A stretch of 57,973 nucleotides of DNA. Source: Gemmataceae bacterium (GTDB taxonomy: Bacteria > Planctomycetota > Planctomycetia > Gemmatales > Gemmataceae). The notes beneath the pieces are model-generated. The model was given only the letters and a program-made list of their open reading frames with translations. It was not told where the DNA came from and searched no databases. Location of the stretch: NCBI GenBank assembly GCA_025055215.1, contig JANWYO010000164.1:1-57973 (forward strand), in the 5' to 3' direction. The translations under genes and the position numbers were made by a program. This document shows, piece by piece, positions 51,927 through 57,973 of this stretch. Every line of letters starts with the position of its first letter. The first letter of the stretch is position 1.

Positions 51927-52756
51927 TTATCCCACAATATCTGCGGCCCGGAATGTCACCCAGGCAAAGGCAAAATGAAGGAAGGCCAGATAGTCCTCCT
52001 TTCTCTTCTCCCGGCGGATTAGCAGCCGGCTAAAAACGCTCGACCCGGAGTGCATCCGCTCCACCATGTAGTGCCGACTACGAGAGCCGGGGATGGTTGA
52101 CCCGTCTTTGCTTCCTTGACCGCCGGTCATGATATGGACTTTGTAGCCTGGGTCGCGGATCAGTTCCCAGGTGTCGAGATGATCGCAACCCTGTCCGCGC
52201 AAAAATGCTGCTTCTTGCAAGGCGTTGGTTCTGGTCGCTCCACGGGAATGCTCTGCAAAGCCTCCTCGACCAAGCGCTGGTCATGCGTGTTGGCACCGTT
52301 GACGGCGATCGCCAGCAGGACACCGGTGCCATCGGTAAGCAATGACCGCTTGGTTCCGCACTCGGCTCGATTGGTGGGATTGGGGACGGTCGTTCCCTCC
52401 GCCGAGCGGGGCTTTCGTCATGGTCCCGTCGGTAATCTGCCATTCCCACTCGATGCCCTTCAGTTCGTCTTCTTTGAGGGCTGCCTGCCAGGATCGGGCA
52501 AAGATTCCCACCCCATCCGATTGCTGGACGTAGCGATGCAGGTGCTTCCAGACCCGAACTCACGCGGGGACGATTTCCACTGGCAACCAATGCCCAACGC
52601 GTAGAAGATGCCATCGAGCACCGTTCGCCCAGACAGGGGCTTGCGTCCCGGATTCTTCTGCCGTTGGCGGACCGGCAACATCGGCTTGAGGCGTTGCCAA
52701 AGCCGACCGGGGATGCGCCACTGGTCGTCGATACGGGGACATTCCCTTGTCACCAT
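51927..52756 (-). pseudogene. Decayed IS5-type transposase (three frame changes)
   Basis: Pieces of one DDE transposase appear in order but in alternating frames: MVTRECPRIDDQWRIPGRLW...REFGSGSTC (52756 to ~52500), WQAALKEDELKGIEWEWQITDGTMTKAPLGG (to ~52400), SLLTDGTGVLLAIAVNGANTHDQRLVEEAL (to ~52190), and RGQGCDHLDTWEL...HYMVERMHSGSSVFSRLLIRREKRKEDYLAFLHFAFAWVTFRAA (to 51927). At least three frame shifts separate them; one lies near 52397, where one extra base breaks the frame. The final WVVER-type motif is altered to HYMVER. Clear terminal inverted repeats were not found. This is a dead IS remnant, 15 bp after the CARF nuclease gene. Confidence 0.88.
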
Positions 52757-53002
52757 GGCCGGACCTACCGGAACCGGGTCCAGCTCGATTACTGGGTCTC
52801 GCCTTTTTCGGGCAACATCACTCTGGGCTGAACTCTCAGTGCCATTGAGGCTTGCGACGGACAGCTGGTCGCCTGAGGGAGCAAAGTTTAGTTCGTCAAG
52901 GACCGACGAGCAAGACGGATTCGATAGTCAAACGCTTCTCAGGGACTTAAGATAGGCTCTACCAGCTACGCTGGCAGTGCCCGCGTTCTTGAGAATGATG
53001 TC

Positions 53003-54949
53003 ATGTCAGGGCTTAGCGTCGCGTCCCTGGTTCAGAGTTTGTGGCATGGCCGACTTCTCTCGGAAGCCCAGTACGCCGAGTTGGTCCAGAGAGTGCTGCC
53101 GCACTGCTCCAGGCCGCAGGAGCTGGTGCAGGAGCTGACCGGCCGGTGCTGGTTGACGCCCTGGCAAGGGGAGATGCTGCTGCATGGCCGACTGGCTGAG
53201 TTGATTGTGGGGCCCTACCGGCTTCTCGATCGGCTGGCCGAGGGGCCCGCCGGTCGAGTTTATTTGGCGGAACATCATCACATGCGGCACCGGGCAGCGG
53301 TGTTGGTGCTCTCAGAGGCGGCGGCGGGCACGCCGGAGGCTGTGGAACAGTTCTACGCTCAAGTCCGCGCGGCCGGGAGTGAGATCGACGAGCACGGCAT
53401 GGAAGCCTACGAAGCCGGACCCGTGGGAGCGTCTCACTATTTGGCGACGGAGTTTCACCCCAGTTTGGACTACCGGCCGCTGGTGGGGCAGGTTCCGCCG
53501 GACGTCAGCGGAACGGTCCGTCGGCTGATGGAGGTGCGGCGGCGGCCTGCGGCCGCCGCCGCAGACGGCACGGCGGCAGGCGCAGCGTCCGGTTGGTCTT
53601 ATGTGCAACAACGGCGGGCCCAGCGACGCCGCTGGCTGGTGGCGAACATCATCGGCGGTGTGCTGGTTGCTGCGGTCGCGGCCGGCGTGGTCTACATCCT
53701 CGGGAAGAGCGACTCCATCGCTGAGGTTCCAGCTTCCGACCGCGAGGCGGCCTTGGTGCCGAATCCAGCTGATGCCGCGTCGGGAGCTGCGGCGGAGTGG
53801 AAGCGGCTGGCCGCCCGGGCCGCAGATCCCGGCCAACCTCCGTTGGCGGTGAGGGAGGCGATCCTGGAGTTTCGGCGGCGGTATCCGGGGACGGAAGAGG
53901 CCTGGCAAGCGGTTGACGTGTTGCGGCGACTGCCGTCGCCTCTCGACAAGTGGACAGCAGCGACCATTCCCCAAGCGCTTCAGTGGCCGGACCAGCCGCC
54001 GGAGCTGGTAGCCGCCGTCGCTTTGGGCAGCGATCGCTCGGACGCTGCGGTGGGGTCGGTGGCCTTCGGTCTTGGCGATCGGCTATTGGCTGCGGCAGGG
54101 GCTGGCATCCCCGGACACGTGTGGATGGTTCCGCATTGGAAACCCATTGGGGAGGTGAGCAAAGGGCTAACGCCAACAAAACTCCTCAACTTCAGCCCAG
54201 ACAGCACACGACTGGCTTACGCCACCGATCAAATCATTCGCATTCGCCATGTAGGAGAAACTCTGGGTGAGCCTGTCAGCCTTCACCCTCCGCACCAACC
54301 GGGTACCGGGGCTTTAGCTTGGTCTCCCAACGGCCGTATCCTGGTCAGCGGTGGGTCCGATCGGTTGGTGCGGATTTGGGATGCGACTGACTTAAGGCCG
54401 CGGCTCCTGTGCGAATTTCAAGCTCATAATCGACCTGTGCACCAGGTGTCATTTTCTCCCGATGGGCGTCTGTTCGCCACCTCCAGCTCGGATAGCCGCA
54501 TTTGCCTGTGGAAATTGGACAGCCAGTGGCAGCCGCAGCGGATCGCCGTTCTCACAGAACCAAGAGCCATGACAACGTTGGCGGCGTTCTCGCCGGACAA
54601 TAGGACGATGGTATGCCGCTTTGGCTCCCGTCTCAGTCTGTGGGATTGGTCGCTGGAAGGGGCTCGCAAGCGACAGGACTTGCGCGATGTGCCGACTGGG
54701 CTGATTGGGCTTCAATTTTCTCCCGACGGCCGGTTGCTCGCCCTCCTTCATCCCGACCGGGGAGTATTTCTTGTTGAGGTGTCCAGCCGTTTGACGGTGC
54801 AGCAATGCCGGCCACCGGCGCCGGCACGCTGTGCCGCATTTTCGTCTGAGGGTCGTTATCTGGCGGTGGGGTGCGCAGTGAGCAATGGCCGGCCACCTGG
54901 GGTGTACGTCTTCCGCGTCGACGGGGGACGTCAGGCCGAGGCCCGGTGA
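53003..54949 (+). CDS. Membrane protein with degenerate kinase N-lobe and WD40 repeats
   Basis: 648 residues. Residues 1-66 match the N-terminal helical domain of planctomycete Ser/Thr kinases (LTPWQGEMLLHGRLAELIVGPYRLLDRLAEG). Residues 70-160 are a kinase N-lobe: LAEGPAGRVYLAE resembles the P-loop, but the ATP lysine is lost (RAAVLVLS, Leu101 at the Lys place), and the whole C-lobe (HRD, DFG) is missing. One transmembrane helix follows (WLVANIIGGVLVAAVAAGVVYILG, 211-234). The C-terminal half has WD40-type blades such as LAWSPNGRILVSGGSDRLVRIWDA, VSFSPDGRLFATSSSDSRICLWKL and LQFSPDGRLLALLHPDRGVFLVEV. It is likely an inactive kinase relic serving as a scaffold, facing across the membrane. Confidence 0.85.
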   Translation: MSGLSVASLVQSLWHGRLLSEAQYAELVQRVLPHCSRPQELVQELTGRCWLTPWQGEMLLHGRLAELIVGPYRLLDRLAEGPAGRVYLAEHHHMRHRAAVLVLSEAAAGTPEAVEQFYAQVRAAGSEIDEHGMEAYEAGPVGASHYLATEFHPSLDYRPLVGQVPPDVSGTVRRLMEVRRRPAAAAADGTAAGAASGWSYVQQRRAQRRRWLVANIIGGVLVAAVAAGVVYILGKSDSIAEVPASDREAALVPNPADAASGAAAEWKRLAARAADPGQPPLAVREAILEFRRRYPGTEEAWQAVDVLRRLPSPLDKWTAATIPQALQWPDQPPELVAAVALGSDRSDAAVGSVAFGLGDRLLAAAGAGIPGHVWMVPHWKPIGEVSKGLTPTKLLNFSPDSTRLAYATDQIIRIRHVGETLGEPVSLHPPHQPGTGALAWSPNGRILVSGGSDRLVRIWDATDLRPRLLCEFQAHNRPVHQVSFSPDGRLFATSSSDSRICLWKLDSQWQPQRIAVLTEPRAMTTLAAFSPDNRTMVCRFGSRLSLWDWSLEGARKRQDLRDVPTGLIGLQFSPDGRLLALLHPDRGVFLVEVSSRLTVQQCRPPAPARCAAFSSEGRYLAVGCAVSNGRPPGVYVFRVDGGRQAEAR

Positions 54950-55108
54950 TCAGGATCGCCGTTGACTGGCGGTCCATCGGCTGGCACACTGGCGCACGAA
55001 AGCGGCCAGCAGTGACGTATCTTCATCTGTCGCTCATGGATTCTACACACAACCCGCTAGAGTAGTGTGCAGTCGGCCGAAAGCGGGTTGCGTCGGCCCG
55101 GGCGGGTC

Positions 55109-56608
55109 ATGACGTACGACTGCGACATACTCGTCGTCGGCAGTGGGGCAGGTGGCGGGACATTTGCCGCGGCGTGTGCCCGCGCCGGCAAGGAAGTCCT
55201 GCTGCTGGAACGCGGTCGCCTGATGCTGGCCGATCCGCTTAATCATGACGAACAAGCCACGCTGCTCGACAAAATCCCCTATGACGATCGCCCCGTCGTC
55301 GTCAATGGTACGGTCCGGCGGTTGTACATCGGCGGCGTGGTCGGCGGCTCGACCGCCCTGTTTGGCGCCGCCCTCCTGCGCCCTAGCCGCGACGATTTCC
55401 ACCCGGGTCGGCATTATGGCCGGCGATTGCCTCGGTCTTTGTGGGACTGGCCCATCGACTACGACATCCTGGAACCGTATTACACCCAGGCCGAGCAGCT
55501 CTACGGCGTGAGTGGCTCGATGGATGACGAATTTGGCCCGTTGGCCAAGCCACGCCAGGGATTTCCGCGACAGCCGATGCCGTTGCACCCGATCAATCAA
55601 CGGCTGGCAGCCGCCAATCGGGCGCACGGCTTGCAGCCGTTCCGCCTCCCCTTGGCGATCGACCCGGCCCGGTGCCAGCTTTGCCCGGCTTGCCCGGGTT
55701 ATCTTTGCCCCCACCAGGCCCGACAGTCGTCGGGCCTGGTGGTTGAGCGGGTCATGGCTGACGGGCACCGGCTTCGCCTGCTGAGCTATTGGGAAGCGGA
55801 GCGCCTGGAACGTGGGCCGGCGGGGAAAGTCGTGGGCGTGCAGGCGCGGGACCGAGCCAGTGGCGCCTCCGCGACCTTCCGGGCGCGGCGCTACGTCCTG
55901 GCAGCGGGCGCCATCGGTTCGCCGGTCCTCCTCCTTCGCTCCGGGATCGAGGGCGAGCTGATTGGTCGGCACTACATGCCGCACCTGGCGCCGATTGTCG
56001 TGGGGCTGTTTTCCCGATCGATTGAAGCAGAGACAGCCTTTGTCAAACAGCTGGGTTTTTCCGACTATTATTTCGGGACACGGACTCGGCCGGAAAAGCT
56101 TGGGCTGATTCAGTCGTTGCCGGTTCCTGGCCCGAGGATGTTGGCCCAGGCGGCACCCCGATGGCTGCGTGCGGGACTGGTCGGTTACTTGCGGCCGCGT
56201 ATGCTGCCGTTGGCGGGGATTGTGGAAGACCTGCCGCAGCCGACCAACCGGGTGGACCTGGGGCCGGACGGTCAACCGCGGTTGCGGCACCGTTTTGCCC
56301 CCTATGATTGGGAGCGAGGCCGGCGCTTGACCCGGCTAATGGCGCGCATCCTGAGGCGCGCCGGGGCCCGTTGGTGCATCGGAAAGCCGTTTCCCTCAGA
56401 GGAACACGTGGCCCATCAGTGCGGTACGCTGCGCTTTGGTCGGCAGCCGGATCATGCCGTCCTCGATCCGGACTGTCGCCTTTTTGGGCATCCGAACGTC
56501 TTTGTGGTGGACGGTAGTTTCTTCCCGACCTCGTTGGGGGTGGGGCCGGCCCTGACGATCATGGCCAATGCGTTGCGGGTGGCCGACGTCGTGGTCCGGG
56601 AAGTGTGA
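55109..56608 (+). CDS. GMC-type FAD oxidoreductase
   Basis: 499 residues. The N-terminus has the FAD-binding DILVVGSGAGGGTFAAACARAGKEVLLLERG, then GGVVGGSTALFGAALLRPSRDDF, and the C-terminal VFVVDGSFFPTSLGVGPALTIMANALRVAD that completes FAD binding. A CxxCxxCxxxxC cluster (Cys189, 192, 195, 200) in the middle, as in related alcohol dehydrogenase-like GMC proteins, could hold an iron-sulfur or other metal centre. The ATG at 55109 is preferred to GTG 55067 because the Rossmann strand starts right after it. The gene is 16 bp upstream of psd. The substrate is unknown, probably an alcohol or sugar. Confidence 0.88.
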   Translation: MTYDCDILVVGSGAGGGTFAAACARAGKEVLLLERGRLMLADPLNHDEQATLLDKIPYDDRPVVVNGTVRRLYIGGVVGGSTALFGAALLRPSRDDFHPGRHYGRRLPRSLWDWPIDYDILEPYYTQAEQLYGVSGSMDDEFGPLAKPRQGFPRQPMPLHPINQRLAAANRAHGLQPFRLPLAIDPARCQLCPACPGYLCPHQARQSSGLVVERVMADGHRLRLLSYWEAERLERGPAGKVVGVQARDRASGASATFRARRYVLAAGAIGSPVLLLRSGIEGELIGRHYMPHLAPIVVGLFSRSIEAETAFVKQLGFSDYYFGTRTRPEKLGLIQSLPVPGPRMLAQAAPRWLRAGLVGYLRPRMLPLAGIVEDLPQPTNRVDLGPDGQPRLRHRFAPYDWERGRRLTRLMARILRRAGARWCIGKPFPSEEHVAHQCGTLRFGRQPDHAVLDPDCRLFGHPNVFVVDGSFFPTSLGVGPALTIMANALRVADVVVREV

Positions 56609-56624
56609 GGGAAAGGCGTCACCG

Positions 56625-57503
56625 ATGAAGCGGTCGCGCTGGGCCATTAAGCTCGAACAGTTCCGCCAGGCCAAACGGATCCACGGCGGTCTGCTGCTGC
56701 TGGCGGTCGCCCTCCTCGGAGTCAAGCTCTCCCGCGTGCCGATCCCGACGCGACGGCTTCGCTCCACCCTCTACCGTAAGGTCTTCATGAAAAAATACCC
56801 TGACCTCATCGAGAGCGAGGCCGACCGCCCGATCGAAGAATATGCCTCCCTGAATGCCCTGTTTACCCGAGGCATTCGACCGGAATGCCGGCCGATTGAC
56901 ACGCGGGCGCCCCATTTCCTCAGTCCATGCGACGGCACGGTGCAGGAAATCGGTCGACTGCACGGTGACAAGCTGCTGACATTGAAGGGAATCGAATACA
57001 CCCTGGAATCGTTGTTGCCAGGGATCGACACGGCACCATTCGAGAACGGCCACGTGGCGGTAGTCTTCCTGTCGCCGGCCGACTGCCATCGTGTGTTCAG
57101 TCCGCAGGATGCGCAGGTTGAAGAGGCGGTGCATGTGCCGGGGTATCGGCTCCTGGTGCATCCGCCGCACCAGCGCGCCGATTATCCAGTGTACACGCTG
57201 AACGAGCGGCTGATCCTGCGGCTGAAGACGCCGCGTGGGGTGTGTCTCCTGGTGTTGGTGGCGGGCTGGGGCGTGGGAAACATCCGCCTGCCGTGGGACC
57301 GGACGTTTCGGCCGCGTTCCCGCCGCTTGGTGCGAAAAACGTGGTCGCCGGCCCCCGAGATGCGGCGGGGTGACTGGATTGCGACCTTTGAGTTAGGCTC
57401 GACGGTGGTGCTCTTGACGCAGCCGCAGGCGGGGGTCGTCCCTGCTGTGACGGCCAACCAACGCGTGAAGTATGGCCAGCCTTTGTTCACCTGCGGCGGC
57501 TGA
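56625..57503 (+). CDS. psd: Phosphatidylserine decarboxylase
   Basis: Psd makes phosphatidylethanolamine from phosphatidylserine at the membrane, using a pyruvoyl group formed by self-cleavage. The 292-residue precursor has an N-terminal hydrophobic anchor (GGLLLLAVALLGVKL), SPCDGTVQEIG (Asp103), SPADCHRVFSP (His155) and the cleavage motif FELGSTVVLL, where Ser259 becomes pyruvoyl. Start at 56625 gives a normal length and follows AGGGAAAGG. It is coupled to the GMC gene upstream, and the next gene may overlap its end. Confidence 0.95.
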   Translation: MKRSRWAIKLEQFRQAKRIHGGLLLLAVALLGVKLSRVPIPTRRLRSTLYRKVFMKKYPDLIESEADRPIEEYASLNALFTRGIRPECRPIDTRAPHFLSPCDGTVQEIGRLHGDKLLTLKGIEYTLESLLPGIDTAPFENGHVAVVFLSPADCHRVFSPQDAQVEEAVHVPGYRLLVHPPHQRADYPVYTLNERLILRLKTPRGVCLLVLVAGWGVGNIRLPWDRTFRPRSRRLVRKTWSPAPEMRRGDWIATFELGSTVVLLTQPQAGVVPAVTANQRVKYGQPLFTCGG

Positions 57504-57973
57504 GGCCCCGCCGGCGGGGCCGGTCGGCACCGACACCCTTTGCGTCGTCGGCTTCGGCGAGCCGGCCGCCGAGGATTACGCCGATCAAGTCCGAGAATCA
57601 GCCGGCCCTGCCCCCCGCCTGGAGCCTGCCGAACGAGCGGCGATGGCCACGGCCCTCGTGGTTTTCGTCGGGCCCCGCCTGAACGGGGAGCAGCGAGCGC
57701 GGTTAAGCCAACTCCTCGCCGCCGCTCGTCAGGGGAAGGCCAGCTTCGTCGGCCTGGTCAGCAGTTTTCAGGCCCATTTCCCGGGGCCAGCTGCTGCCCA
57801 GGAGCGGGAGATCCTCAACTCGCTCGACGCTGCGCCGGCCCGGGTGGTCGTGTTCCGACCGGGATTTCTCCTGAGCCGACGATCCGTGACCCAAGCGCGG
57901 TTGGGCCGCTGGGCGATTTGCTACCCGCTAGTTCCGCCGTGGGTGCGCAGCTGCCTGGTCGATGGCCGCGAAG
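57472..57973 (+). CDS. NAD-epimerase-like protein, N-terminal part only
   Basis: An open frame runs from an ATG at 57472, overlapping psd by 32 bp, to the right edge: 167 residues. From about residue 18 it reads TDTLCVVGFGEPAAEDYADQV, later FVGLVSSFQAHFPG and PARVVVFRPGFLLSRRS. The last two resemble the SSFQ/RPGHVLS motifs of NAD-dependent epimerase-like proteins that I recall next to lipid genes in planctomycetes. The start is uncertain because no clear ribosome-binding site is present and a GC palindrome lies near the psd stop (57504-57521). The function cannot be given from this fragment. Confidence 0.5.
   Translation, partial: MASLCSPAAAEAPPAGPVGTDTLCVVGFGEPAAEDYADQVRESAGPAPRLEPAERAAMATALVVFVGPRLNGEQRARLSQLLAAARQGKASFVGLVSSFQAHFPGPAAAQEREILNSLDAAPARVVVFRPGFLLSRRSVTQARLGRWAICYPLVPPWVRSCLVDGRE

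Noticed and set aside
51912-52840. Terminal inverted repeats and target duplication of the IS remnant
   Set aside because: Sequences just outside the transposase fragments were compared by eye and did not match convincingly, so IS borders are not given.
57504-57521. GGCCCCGCCGGCGGGGCC as terminator of psd
   Set aside because: It is a perfect palindrome but has no T-tract and lies within the likely overlapping start of the next gene.

Overview
The window looks like chromosomal DNA from a GC-rich planctomycete, most likely of the Gemmataceae. This is an inference from gene content: an adjacent DUF1800/DUF1501 pair, a giant surface protein with an N-terminal LEPR-XLL-type motif (RLEDRLAPA), a cytoplasmic Ser/Thr kinase, a WD40 protein built on a planctomycete-type kinase N-lobe, and small Cys-rich secreted proteins. 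No rRNA, tRNA or CRISPR array was seen.

Layout. 1-12083 (minus) is one giant, incomplete gene for an autotransporter-type beta-strand-repeat protein of at least 4,027 residues. It fills the first fifth of the window and runs off the left edge. 12642-13736 is aroB. 13908-18474 (minus) holds DUF1501, DUF1800 and a secreted DUF3352-like protein. 18696-20510 is an unknown membrane protein. 20646-23314 (minus) is a Ser/Thr kinase and an M28 peptidase. 23650-28819 is a glycine cleavage operon, gcvT-gcvH-gcvPA-gcvPB, ending in a LipM-like octanoyltransferase that probably serves GcvH. 28906-31680 (minus) has two Cys-rich secreted proteins with internal duplications around a multi-pass membrane protein.

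32028-38284 (plus) is a tightly overlapping set: recJ, an LPG-synthase-type membrane protein, an SDR lacking its catalytic Tyr, a protein resembling the PvcA/DIT1 isocyanide synthase family, and an ATP-grasp ligase. The last four could form an unrecognised small-molecule pathway. 38305-48105 (minus) is a polysaccharide assembly and export cluster: a Wzm-like permease, a Wzt-like ATPase carrying tandem golvesin-like domains, three glycosyltransferases, and a phospholipase D/cardiolipin synthase-like protein.

48560-52756 looks like a defence or mobile island. It has a degenerate 72-bp tandem repeat, a secreted PD-(D/E)XK nuclease-like protein with a glycine zipper, an orphan Card1/Can2-like CARF nuclease without any cas gene or CRISPR array in view, and a decayed IS5-type transposase. 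53003-57973 (plus) has a pseudokinase-WD40 membrane protein, a GMC oxidoreductase, phosphatidylserine decarboxylase and the start of an NAD-epimerase-like gene.

All reading was by eye. Family calls rest on motifs and remembered family patterns, not on searches.
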